Below, in pieces: positions 56,614 to 64,000 of a stretch of 64,000 nt of DNA; the first letter of the stretch is position 1, and the number at the start of each line of letters is the position of its first letter. Made by a program: the position numbers and the translations under genes. The notes under the pieces were generated by a model. The model saw only the letters and a list, made by a program, of their open reading frames with translations, did not search any database and was not told the origin of the DNA. Where the stretch lies: positions 50,425-114,424 of the forward strand of contig CABRNK010000005.1 in assembly GCA_902472305.1 (NCBI GenBank). The letters run 5' to 3'. Source of the DNA: Hominenteromicrobium sp900549945. GTDB lineage: Bacteria > Bacillota > Clostridia > Oscillospirales > Acutalibacteraceae.

Positions 56614-57276
56614 TTGGATCGAAAACTGATTTCCCGCAGAATAGGGAGCATTCTCGACGATATATCCCGTTTGAGTAATGCGCTGTATGCGATGGACACA
56701 ACAGACATCCAACGCTATCCCGACAATTACGAAATTCTCTCTACCGATGCTGCGCTTCGGGCGGAACGGATTGCCTGCCGGCTGCGGCATTTGATATATT
56801 CCAGCACCTCCATCCAGAAGGGCGAGTATCTCCAATCCGCCAGCGTGGCGCAGGGCATCTCGATAGCCTATGAAAACGGGGTCCTGGAAGTGACCCTTCC
56901 CGGGCTTCTCCCGAAGCGCCGGCAACGGCAAAGTTCCGAGTTTCTGTTAGACACGCTCTATTTCGCTCTGGAGCAGTACGCAAAGGAACAGCCTCTCCCC
57001 CATTACCGGAATTGTGTTGTCTGCTTTGCCCAAGTTTACGATCAAACACTTCCCACCAGGCGGGTGCGTGATTATGACAATCTGGAGGAAAAGCAGTTGT
57101 TGGATCTGTTGTCCACCTTTGTGATGGCCGATGATACCGGCTTGCTATGCGACGCCTATAATACCACAGAGCTGGGAGAGCAGGACTGCACCAAGATCTT
57201 TGTCATGGAAAAAAAGCGGTTTCCCCAATGGCTTGCAGAGCGCAAAGAGAGCTTGAAAACCATCTCGGATTTTTGA
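56614..57276 (+). CDS. Conjugative-element protein of unknown function (DUF6100-like)
   Basis: A 220-residue protein with a helical N-terminal half (RIGSILDDISRLSNALYAM) and a mixed C-terminal half. I recognise it only as a type of accessory protein found between virB4 and virD4 in Firmicutes elements. The start is TTG 56614, ten bases after AGGAGG; ATG 56607 is out of frame. No catalytic motif is visible. Confidence 0.5.
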   Translation: MDRKLISRRIGSILDDISRLSNALYAMDTTDIQRYPDNYEILSTDAALRAERIACRLRHLIYSSTSIQKGEYLQSASVAQGISIAYENGVLEVTLPGLLPKRRQRQSSEFLLDTLYFALEQYAKEQPLPHYRNCVVCFAQVYDQTLPTRRVRDYDNLEEKQLLDLLSTFVMADDTGLLCDAYNTTELGEQDCTKIFVMEKKRFPQWLAERKESLKTISDF

Positions 57277-57422
57277 GCCTTTTGGCCCTTATTTTTCCCG
57301 ACATACCTTGATGGCACAAAAAAGCCCGGATTTTCAACGCTTCCAGACTTGCGCCACTGCAGAATTTTACCGAAGTTCTCAGTCATCACGGTAAAAAAAC
57401 AATTCACAAGGGAGGTGATCAC

Positions 57423-57485
57423 TTGGGAAAAGCAGCCGGACATTTCCACAGCCGGACACGCTCCCGTTCCGGCTTCTGGCGTTGA
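57423..57485 (+). CDS. Short ORF coupled or frameshifted to the next gene
   Basis: TTG 57423 is preceded by the near-ideal GGGAGGTGATC and opens a 20-codon frame (GKAAGHFHSRTRSRSGFWR) ending at TGA 57483-57485. That TGA overlaps the TTG at 57482 that opens the next frame. The peptide reads like a natural N-terminus of the following protein. Either this is a coupled leader peptide, or one base is missing and both parts are one gene. Confidence 0.45.
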   Translation: MGKAAGHFHSRTRSRSGFWR

Positions 57486-58546
57486 CAGCCATCTCTGGAG
57501 AGTTCCCCACCAGCCAGCTCAACCGTCTCCCAGCCAGTCCTTACTATTTGGAGTCGGTTGTGACCGATCTGAAAAAGAGCGGGCTACTCCGCACCTATTA
57601 CCGAGACAAACTCCGCGGCTATCGTTTAGGCGTTCGCGCCAAAAACAGGCTGCTGGACAACTGGCCTGAGCGTTTTGCTTCCTATCTGACAGGTGATACC
57701 GACACCAACCGGCTGAAAAGCGAGATTGGGCGTCGGCTTCGTCTTCACCGTCTGGCAGAAACCTATGTCACGATGGACAATGCAGGGGTTGGACTTTTCC
57801 AAGATGAAAAACCGAAGGTTTTTGCCCCGCAGGGCTATTCCGATGGGGCCGTGAAGTATCCCTCATTTTACAGTTCCCGCGAAGTCAAGGAGATGGGGGT
57901 GGATACCACGCAGATCCGCAGTTCTCGCTTCACTGGTGTGCTCCTTACCTCCGGCGGCATCTATGTTACTTACAACAGCAGCGCAGCTCTGATGAAATGG
58001 CGCTACAAGTCCGAGATGCGGGTAAAGGCTCTGATGTGGAGCGTTCTGTGTCAGCAGCGCCTCACCGGGCAATACAATGCAGACGCTGTGCAGGGGGTCA
58101 TTCTGGGGGAAAGCATGGAACTCGCTTACCAGATGCTGACCAGCACTGGCGGCGCCAAACATGACTATTTCATGCTGGACGGAAGCTATGACCATTTTTT
58201 CTTTTTTACCAACGACCATCAGGGAGAAGTGCTGCTGGCCTTGCTGTGCGATTGTGCTAAGACAGCGCAGCTCAATGACATCTTGAAGCAGGGCCTTACA
58301 ACCAGAGCTACGAGTCGGGCCATCGAACACGATGCCTTTGAAGCGGATGGAACGCCTGTTTTGTTTTGCTACTTCTTCGATTTGCCCAGGATTGCGCGCT
58401 TCAACAGCGCCCTCGATCTTATGGATAGTTCCGGAACGATCATTTGCTTTGATTTTCAGGTAGATGTGCTGCGGCGCTACTGCGGCAGCAGAGTGCGCTT
58501 TCAAACCATTGACTTCATCAAATTTGAGAGGAGGTTCTTCCCATAA
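57482..58546 (+). CDS. Replication-relaxation-like protein of the conjugative element
   Basis: A 354-residue protein (counted from TTG 57482) with a winged-helix N-terminus (SGEFPTSQLNRLPAS, VVTDLKKSGLLRTYYRDKLRGYRLG) and an alpha/beta remainder. Elements of this type carry such a protein next to virD4, grouped with replication-relaxation or MobC-like proteins that help open DNA for transfer. Its true N-terminus may begin at 57423 through a one-base shift. It is followed after 11 bases by the coupling-protein gene. Confidence 0.55.
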   Translation: MTAISGEFPTSQLNRLPASPYYLESVVTDLKKSGLLRTYYRDKLRGYRLGVRAKNRLLDNWPERFASYLTGDTDTNRLKSEIGRRLRLHRLAETYVTMDNAGVGLFQDEKPKVFAPQGYSDGAVKYPSFYSSREVKEMGVDTTQIRSSRFTGVLLTSGGIYVTYNSSAALMKWRYKSEMRVKALMWSVLCQQRLTGQYNADAVQGVILGESMELAYQMLTSTGGAKHDYFMLDGSYDHFFFFTNDHQGEVLLALLCDCAKTAQLNDILKQGLTTRATSRAIEHDAFEADGTPVLFCYFFDLPRIARFNSALDLMDSSGTIICFDFQVDVLRRYCGSRVRFQTIDFIKFERRFFP

Positions 58547-58557
58547 ACAAAAAGAAA

Positions 58558-60465
58558 ATGATTGCCTGCCTGATGGCTGCTCCTTTGGCCTTCCTCGCCA
58601 TTCTCTATTCTGGCGGCTTTCTGGGGCAGATATTGGGCAATTACGCAGCTTGGAAACAGGGCGGCGGCATTCCCGGGGACGGCACATCTCCGGTGGCGGC
58701 GTCGCCCGACTTTTTTACCTGCCTGACCTCAGTGCTGCACCCTCCCTATGGGGTATACGGTGTTCTGATCTGCATCGGCCTGCTGGCTATCCTGCTCCTG
58801 ATGGTGATGAAGATGGGCTACAGTGATGCCGGCGAATATGATACCGACCGGAATTTCATCTATTCGGCCAAGGGAACCTATGGCACCTCCGGCTGGATGA
58901 GCCGCAAGGAGATGTCTGGGGTACTCGATCTGGTGCCCGATCTTCGCAGACATAAAGGTGTTGTGCTGGGAATGTTAGATGGGAAAGCGGTCTGCATCCC
59001 TGAAAACCCCAAAATCAACGGCAATCTGGCCGTATACGGTTCCAGCGGCAGCATGAAAACCCGCTCCTTCTGCATGAACCGCATCCTTCAGGCGGTGATT
59101 TGCGGGGAATCGCTGATCATTTCCGACCCCAAAAGCGAACTCTATGAAAAATCCAGTGAATATCTGCGCGATCAAGGCTACTGTGTCAAGGTGTTCAATC
59201 TGGTACTCCCGGAAAACTCGGACAGCTGGAACTGCCTTTCCGAAGTGGAAGGGCAGGAACTGATGGCCCAACTCTTTGTGGATGTCATCATCAAGAACAC
59301 CAACAGTACCGACAAGGGCGACCACTTCTGGGACAGCTGCGAAATGAATTTGCTGAAAGCCCTTGTCCTTTATGTAGATCAGAGTTATGCGGCGGAGAAC
59401 CGCAATATCGGTGAGGTGTACCGCTTACTGACGCTGAACGGAGAGTCCGATCTGGACAATCTGTTCGATGTTCTGCCTCCCACTCACCCTGCCAAAGCTC
59501 CGTACAGTCTGTTCAAGCAGGCCAGCGATACCGTGCGCAGCGGTGTCATCATCGGTCTGGGTTCCCGCCTGCAGGTATTCCAGTCAGAACTGATCAAGAA
59601 AATTACCACCCGGGACGAAATCGATCTGGAGCTTCCCGGCCAGGAGCGGTGCGCCTACTTCCTTGTTACCAGCGACCAGGACAGTACCTTTGATTTTCTG
59701 GCAAGCCTGTTTCTCTCTTTCTGCTTTATCAAGCTGGTTCGGTATGCGGACAAAAACTGTGAGGGAGGCAGGCTCCCGATTCCCGTCCACATTTTGGGAG
59801 AAGAGCTTACCGCCTGTGGCACCATCCCTGATCTCTCGCGGCGACTCAGTGTGATTCGCTCTCGCAACATTTCCATGAGCTGCGTGTTCCAAAATCTCGC
59901 GGGCCTTCAGAACCGCTACCCGCTCAATCTCTGGCAGGAAATTCTGGGTAACTGCGACGCACAACTCTTTCTGGGCTGTACGGACGGCCTTACAGCCGAG
60001 TTTATCTCTGAGCGCACCGGCCTGGCCTCGGTGTCGGTATCCAGCAAATCCAAGCAGCTGGGCACCTGGCGCATTTCCAACTACACTCCGGAATTCCGGG
60101 AAACTTCTGGCGTTGGCAAGCGGCCTGTGCTCACCCCGGATGAAGTGCTGCGATTGCCCATCACACAGGCGCTGGTCATCATCCGCGGTCAGAAGGTGCT
60201 TAAAGTTGACAAGATGGACTACTCCAAACACCCGGAGGCACCTAAGCTCCATTCTTGCAAAGCCTCTTCCCACATTCCTGAATGGCGGCAGATGCAGCAG
60301 GAACAGCCGGCTGCCCCCGCTGCTCCTCCCCCGCCGCCCTCGGCACCGAAAAAGCCGGCACGGAAAAAGCCCAAGCCTTCCGATCCTGCTACTGATGTGA
60401 AAAAACCTGGAGCCAAACACCCGGAGGGCATTGTTTCAACCGACAAGGATTCGATCCTTTCGTAA
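58558..60465 (+). CDS. VirD4/TraG-like coupling protein
   Basis: A 635-residue protein with two N-terminal transmembrane helices, then the VirD4 ATPase. Walker A reads YGSSGSMKTRSF, with Met where Gly is common before Lys-Thr, and the Walker B-like segment reads ILGEELTACG, lacking the usual Asp. The C-terminal tail is Pro/Lys-rich. VirD4 couples the relaxosome to the channel. The ribosome site AGAGGAGG lies more than 15 bases before ATG 58558; an ATA at 58543 sits at better spacing, so the start may be non-standard. Confidence 0.83.
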   Translation: MIACLMAAPLAFLAILYSGGFLGQILGNYAAWKQGGGIPGDGTSPVAASPDFFTCLTSVLHPPYGVYGVLICIGLLAILLLMVMKMGYSDAGEYDTDRNFIYSAKGTYGTSGWMSRKEMSGVLDLVPDLRRHKGVVLGMLDGKAVCIPENPKINGNLAVYGSSGSMKTRSFCMNRILQAVICGESLIISDPKSELYEKSSEYLRDQGYCVKVFNLVLPENSDSWNCLSEVEGQELMAQLFVDVIIKNTNSTDKGDHFWDSCEMNLLKALVLYVDQSYAAENRNIGEVYRLLTLNGESDLDNLFDVLPPTHPAKAPYSLFKQASDTVRSGVIIGLGSRLQVFQSELIKKITTRDEIDLELPGQERCAYFLVTSDQDSTFDFLASLFLSFCFIKLVRYADKNCEGGRLPIPVHILGEELTACGTIPDLSRRLSVIRSRNISMSCVFQNLAGLQNRYPLNLWQEILGNCDAQLFLGCTDGLTAEFISERTGLASVSVSSKSKQLGTWRISNYTPEFRETSGVGKRPVLTPDEVLRLPITQALVIIRGQKVLKVDKMDYSKHPEAPKLHSCKASSHIPEWRQMQQEQPAAPAAPPPPPSAPKKPARKKPKPSDPATDVKKPGAKHPEGIVSTDKDSILS

Positions 60466-60493
60466 TACACCAAATTAAGGAGGTTTTTCTTAT

Positions 60494-62053
60494 ATGGCAA
60501 CCAAGAAAAAGGAACTTCTGGAACAGGAGGCCCCTGTTTCTGAGACCATCGCATTGGAGGATTCCCCCGTTCCCTCCGAGGATACGACCGCTCCTGATGC
60601 CACCCCGGTTGACGGCGAGGACCTGAACGCTCTGTTGGCCGCTATGGATCAGCCCGACAGCGCGCCCCCTTCCGATGATACCACCAGTGATTTGCCGGAG
60701 CTTACGGAAGCCGAAATGTTCGGCGATGACTCTGTGAGCAGCGACGAGAACAACACCGCGGCCCCTGTTGACGAGAACGCAAACTTCGAGCAGGACGATG
60801 AGGCAAAGGATGACGGCGACGGAGATCTTCCCGCAGAGGTAGACAACGCAGGTGACGATACCGCTGCTTCTGAGCCGAATCCCCAGGCCGTCGAAGGACC
60901 GCCTGCCGCAAAGCCCAAGCGCACCTCCCGCAAGAAGAAGGTGTCGGATACCGCTGCTGAGGCGGAGGCCCCTGTTCCGCAGGCAGACACTGAACCGCTT
61001 CCGATGGATGAGGCCCCGGCTGAGGATACTACTGCGGAGGGTGAACCCGTTTTGGAGGATGATCCCGCTCCGGTGGAGGAGCAGGTGCCTGAAGCCACCA
61101 CTCCCCGGGCGCCCGCTCGCCGGCGGAATGTGCAGACGCGCCGTGAGCCCTCTATCCTGACCATCCGCAGCCGCGAGGATGTAGAGACGGCGGAAGACCG
61201 TGAGGATGTCATCTGGCATGAGATTCACAACGCCTACCGTACCCGCCGTATTCTGACGGGCCAGCTGGGCGGCATCGAGCAGCTGGACAACCGTAAGACG
61301 GTGGCCGTGGTGGACTACAAGGGTTTCCGCATCATCATTCCCATCAAGGAAATGATGATCAACCTGGGCCGTAGCCCTTCTGGCCAGGACTACGCCGACC
61401 TGATGCTGCGCCAGAACAAGATCCTGGGCAACATGCTGGGCGCCGACATCGACTTTGTGGTGCGGGGCATTGACTCCAAGACCCGCAGCGTGGTCGCCAG
61501 CCGCCGGGAGGCGATGATGCGTAAGCGCCAGATCTTCTACTTCGATCTGGATGCTGACGGCATGTACCGTGTCTACGAAGGCCGCATTGTGCAGGCCCGT
61601 GTGATCGCCGTGGCTGAGAAAGTCATCCGCGTGGAAGTGTTCGGCGTCGAGTGCTCCATCTTGGCACGGGATCTGGCCTGGGACTGGATCGGCGACGCCC
61701 ATGAGCGTTTTGCTGTGGGTGATGAGGTGCTGGTCCGCATCCTCAGTGTGCGGCGTGAGAGTCCGGAAGACCTGAGCATCTGGGCCGACGTTAAGAGTAC
61801 CTCGGAAAACACCGACCGGGACAACCTGCAGAAGTGCCGCATCCAGGGCAAGTATGCCGGCAAAGTCACCGATGTCCACAAGGGCGTCGTCTATGTCAGG
61901 CTTTCCAACGGCGTCAATGCGGTGGCCCACTCCTGCTACGACTACCGGATGCCCGGCAAGAAAGATGATGTGTCCTTTGCCGTCACCCGCCTGGATATGG
62001 AACGCGGCGTAGCCGTGGGCATCATCACGCGGATCATCCGGCAGAACCTGTAA
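60494..62053 (+). CDS. Acidic S1/OB-fold RNA-binding-like protein of the conjugative element
   Basis: A 519-residue protein. Residues 1 to about 215 are strongly acidic and low in complexity (Asp, Glu, Pro, Ala, Thr), probably disordered, with a basic patch PKRTSRKKK near 140. Residues about 225-519 look like successive OB/S1-like folds: GYRGR-like beta strands around YKGFRIIIPI, the LARDLAWDWIGD region, VGDEVLVRILSV and GKVTDVHKGVVYVRL. This layout resembles ribosomal protein S1-related proteins seen in Firmicutes elements. A role in RNA or single-stranded DNA handling is plausible, not shown. Last gene before the terminator at 62060. Confidence 0.6.
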   Translation: MATKKKELLEQEAPVSETIALEDSPVPSEDTTAPDATPVDGEDLNALLAAMDQPDSAPPSDDTTSDLPELTEAEMFGDDSVSSDENNTAAPVDENANFEQDDEAKDDGDGDLPAEVDNAGDDTAASEPNPQAVEGPPAAKPKRTSRKKKVSDTAAEAEAPVPQADTEPLPMDEAPAEDTTAEGEPVLEDDPAPVEEQVPEATTPRAPARRRNVQTRREPSILTIRSREDVETAEDREDVIWHEIHNAYRTRRILTGQLGGIEQLDNRKTVAVVDYKGFRIIIPIKEMMINLGRSPSGQDYADLMLRQNKILGNMLGADIDFVVRGIDSKTRSVVASRREAMMRKRQIFYFDLDADGMYRVYEGRIVQARVIAVAEKVIRVEVFGVECSILARDLAWDWIGDAHERFAVGDEVLVRILSVRRESPEDLSIWADVKSTSENTDRDNLQKCRIQGKYAGKVTDVHKGVVYVRLSNGVNAVAHSCYDYRMPGKKDDVSFAVTRLDMERGVAVGIITRIIRQNL

Positions 62054-62059
62054 TGTAAA

Positions 62060-62110
62060 AGTCGCCTGGGAAGTATCGAACACATACTTCTCAGGCGACT
62101 ATTTTTTTCG
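62060..62110 (+). terminator. Terminator closing the transfer operon
   Basis: A 17-bp stem (AGTCGCCTGGGAAGTAT with ATACTTCTCAGGCGACT, one mismatch) and a run of T residues. It ends the plus-strand string and faces the minus-strand toxin gene. Confidence 0.9.
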
Positions 62111-62196
62111 ACTTACAGCTTACTTACATAGATAGATACAAAGCGCCCTCGACCTGACAATCGCATATTACTTTTTGCAAAATCGATGTGTTATTG

Positions 62197-63150
62197 TCAT
62201 GCAAGCGCAAGTAGGATCTCTCTGAGTTTTTTCCATTGTTCTACTACATAATCAAAAGACAGCACATCTTCTTCTAAAAAAACATAGTTCCGCTGCATAT
62301 TCTGATAATCTTTACGCAATGCAGCGTTATCACCGAACCCACCAAGCAGTTGAAAATCGGAAAACTTTTTTTCTGCCAAGTCGCTGCCTGTTCGTCTGGT
62401 TTCTTCCAGTCTTTTATACCCCAGCATTTCAAGAAACATCTGTTGGTTTCCAATCATTTTTTGAATCTGCTCTAAATCGAGCATGACACTGACATCATAA
62501 AGATGTTTTGCCACATCAAAATACATTTTACGTTCATAATAAAACTCAGCTGCAAAAATTTTGTCTGCAAAAATACGCTCCAGGCGAATTGTATTGATCC
62601 GGAAAGGTCCAACATCATATTGCGCTTGAAGAATTTGGCGTTGTTCTTCTGTGGCATAAGTATAAAGTATCGGTTCAATTTCAAGTGGAGTAAAGGGTTC
62701 GCTGACAGTGAAAGAGGTGCCTTCTACTTTCACATATCCGAAACGCTGTAGTGGATCATCTGAGTCAATCCCCACGAGTGGAGCATAGTCGTAAACTGCT
62801 GTGATACTGCCTTTGCGGTCGTCCTCCAGTTCTTTTCTGGATGTACGGGGGAGCGATTGATATTTCTTTGTTGCCAGTTCCAGCCGTTTCTTTGCCTGAT
62901 TATTACTGCAGTTATCAATACATACTGTCAAATCAATATCCTCAGAAAAACGACGGATGCTTTTCTGTGCTTTATACAGAGCTGTTCCGCCTTTAAAATA
63001 AGCCGGCAACTCTGCTTGCTTGCCTGCCAACTCTCTAAGCAGTAGCGTAACATAGTAGTCTTTTTCCAAAATATCGGATCTAATGCCGCTATCTTCATGA
63101 ACCAGATTGATAATATTCAAAAAAGCAAACTTATCCTCGTGCAGATTCAT
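62197..63150 (-). CDS. AbiEii/AbiGii-type nucleotidyltransferase toxin
   Basis: A 317-residue protein with the nucleotidyltransferase motifs of the AbiEii family: FKGGTALYK (GG[ST] loop), SEDIDLTV (DxD metal site), RLERIFADKIFAAEFY (Lys motif) and KHLYDVSVML. AbiEii is the toxin of a type IV toxin-antitoxin system that can abort phage infection. It overlaps the antitoxin gene by 20 bases. AT-rich compared with the neighbouring element genes, suggesting it is a cargo module. Confidence 0.87.
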   Translation of the reverse strand: MNLHEDKFAFLNIINLVHEDSGIRSDILEKDYYVTLLLRELAGKQAELPAYFKGGTALYKAQKSIRRFSEDIDLTVCIDNCSNNQAKKRLELATKKYQSLPRTSRKELEDDRKGSITAVYDYAPLVGIDSDDPLQRFGYVKVEGTSFTVSEPFTPLEIEPILYTYATEEQRQILQAQYDVGPFRINTIRLERIFADKIFAAEFYYERKMYFDVAKHLYDVSVMLDLEQIQKMIGNQQMFLEMLGYKRLEETRRTGSDLAEKKFSDFQLLGGFGDNAALRKDYQNMQRNYVFLEEDVLSFDYVVEQWKKLREILLALA

Positions 63151-63799
63151 AACTACCCTCCAACATAATATCTATCGTCCGAACTAAAGTCTTTTGCCCG
63201 TAATACTTTCGAGCCATCAGAATCATCTGATCCGTTTCTAACGCAAATTTCTGAACTGTCGCTCGTACTACATCAACCGGCTTCGCTGTATCGACGGGTG
63301 CCATATCCAGTTCTCGAATTGCATCCAAAATTTGCAGATATCGAAAGTTATCGGCATTGACTCTAATTGGCGGTTTCCGAATCTCTATCTGCATTCCTTT
63401 CGGAATCCTTTTCATGTGCAAGTTTGTTGCAATGCACCTTTTTTGGGGCATCTGAGATACCAGACCAATGCGATTGAGGGCAGATAATCCTGTTTCATAT
63501 CCAATCACTTCGTTTTCATTGCGAAGAAGCTGCTTACAAAAAAGCGTTTCTTTATCCGGGGTATAGTATCCAAATGCTGTTTTTACCTTCCTACAATAAA
63601 TGCCTTTTGTCAAACGCACAATTTCCCCTTCTTTTTCAAGACGGGCCATATTTACATTGACTGTCTTTTTTACTGTTGCTGTTTCGAGTTGAAGTTGTTC
63701 TGCTACATACTGAGCAACTTGTTCTGTTGTAATCACTTGATTCGGGTCCAATGCAGTAAGGTACCGCATGATCAAATCTCTATATTTTGTCTTCTCCAT
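63131..63799 (-). CDS. AbiEi-like antitoxin (DUF6088 type)
   Basis: A 222-residue protein: an N-terminal winged helix (ITTEQVAQYVAEQLQLETATVKKTVNVNMARLEKEG region) followed by an alpha/beta domain with a GIYCRKV strand. It belongs to the transcriptional-regulator/antitoxin partners of AbiEii toxins. It is upstream of and overlaps the toxin gene, as expected for a regulator that represses the shared promoter (63871-63899) and neutralises the toxin. Start follows AAGGAGAA. Confidence 0.82.
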   Translation of the reverse strand: MEKTKYRDLIMRYLTALDPNQVITTEQVAQYVAEQLQLETATVKKTVNVNMARLEKEGEIVRLTKGIYCRKVKTAFGYYTPDKETLFCKQLLRNENEVIGYETGLSALNRIGLVSQMPQKRCIATNLHMKRIPKGMQIEIRKPPIRVNADNFRYLQILDAIRELDMAPVDTAKPVDVVRATVQKFALETDQMILMARKYYGQKTLVRTIDIMLEGSYESARG

Positions 63800-63870
63800 A
63801 CAGTTCTCCTTCCTGCCGTAGACATACGCTTGTTATTATGATACTCTATCATCATCTATTTTATGCACTT

Positions 63871-63899
63871 ATAATAACACTTTTTTCTGTTGTGGTCAA
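63871..63899 (-). promoter_or_regulatory. Promoter of the AbiE module
   Basis: On the minus strand TTGACC, 17 bases, TATTAT. Between it and the antitoxin start an imperfect palindrome (ATGAT...ATCAT near 63838-63856) could be an operator for the antitoxin. Confidence 0.65.
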
Positions 63900-63963
63900 T
63901 GCTGACTGAGAAGACAAGTTGAAATACTTTCTGCAGAACCGTATCAAAGGAATTCTTTTCACG

Positions 63964-64000
63964 AGATCGGAAGAGCGTCGTGTAGGGAAAGAGTGTAGAT
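63964..64000 (+). other. Illumina TruSeq adapter sequence (artefact)
   Basis: The last 37 bases begin AGATCGGAAGAGCGTCGTGT and continue GGGAAAGAGTGTAGAT after one A; this is the TruSeq universal adapter in reverse complement. It is not genomic DNA. The contig's true end is at or before 63963. Confidence 0.97.

Larger units (their letters stand above)
47375..62110 (+). mobile_element. Partial integrative/conjugative element (CTn-type transfer region)
   Basis: Thirteen consecutive plus-strand genes encode regulators and a type IV secretion-like transfer machine (pilin-like, VirB6-like, peptidase, VirB4, VirD4) in an order like that of C. difficile CTn elements. Base composition and codon use differ from the chromosome to the left. 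Relaxase, integrase/excisionase and both ends are not in the window, so the unit is incomplete here, probably because the contig stops. Confidence 0.85.

Overview
The window looks like a contig from a strictly anaerobic, spore-forming Gram-positive bacterium of class Clostridia, most likely a gut Oscillospirales (Ruminococcaceae/Oscillospiraceae-type) organism. The evidence is strong Shine-Dalgarno sites, consensus sigma-A promoters, spoVAC/spoVAD, an oxygen-sensitive class III ribonucleotide reductase (nrdD/nrdG), a MurE with an Arg in the meso-DAP-type motif, sortase-type surface proteins and a high-GC chromosomal backbone. The last 37 bases match the Illumina TruSeq adapter, so the right end is a sequencing artefact and the biological sequence stops near 63963. 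I see no rRNA, tRNA or CRISPR array.

Layout. 0-10 kb: end of a DUF1292 gene, a 6S-like RNA, azlCD, an Fe-S aldo/keto reductase, a MazG-like hydrolase, gap, a membrane protein, and a MarR-controlled heterodimeric ABC exporter followed by a BFD-like Fe-S protein. 10-17 kb: a large wall-anchored protein, spoVAC-spoVAD without spoVAE, and an ABC ATPase/permease pair. 17-24 kb, minus strand: cimA-murE-murF, a coiled-coil protein and an Eis-like acetyltransferase. 24-28 kb: copper resistance (csoR and a copA with a CopZ-like domain fused at its C-terminus). 28-31 kb: two adjacent repeat-bearing surface proteins sharing a nearly identical 250-bp anchor cassette. 31-34 kb: luxS, nrdG, nrdD with an NrdR box.

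34-46 kb is an iron-homeostasis island. A minus-strand operon (two exporter-fold ABC half-transporters, a YgbA-like protein, a YbaN/DUF454 protein) lies back to back with feoA-feoA-feoB, a Cys-rich FeoB-associated peptide, a DtxR-like repressor, a heavy-metal-associated protein and an AraC regulator. These are followed by DUF2325-DUF3793-flavodoxin. Six copies of a GTTAGY-N4-RCTAAC-like palindrome sit at the promoters or leaders of all three units, which suggests one regulon run by the DtxR-like protein encoded inside it.

47-62 kb is part of an integrative/conjugative element of the C. difficile CTn type: winged-helix and sigma-like regulators, pilin-like and VirB6-like membrane proteins, a C39-like peptidase, a PrgI-VirB4 fusion ATPase, a VirD4-like coupling protein and an acidic S1-domain-like protein. 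No relaxase or integrase is present, so the element is incomplete. An AbiE-type toxin-antitoxin pair follows, just before the adapter.
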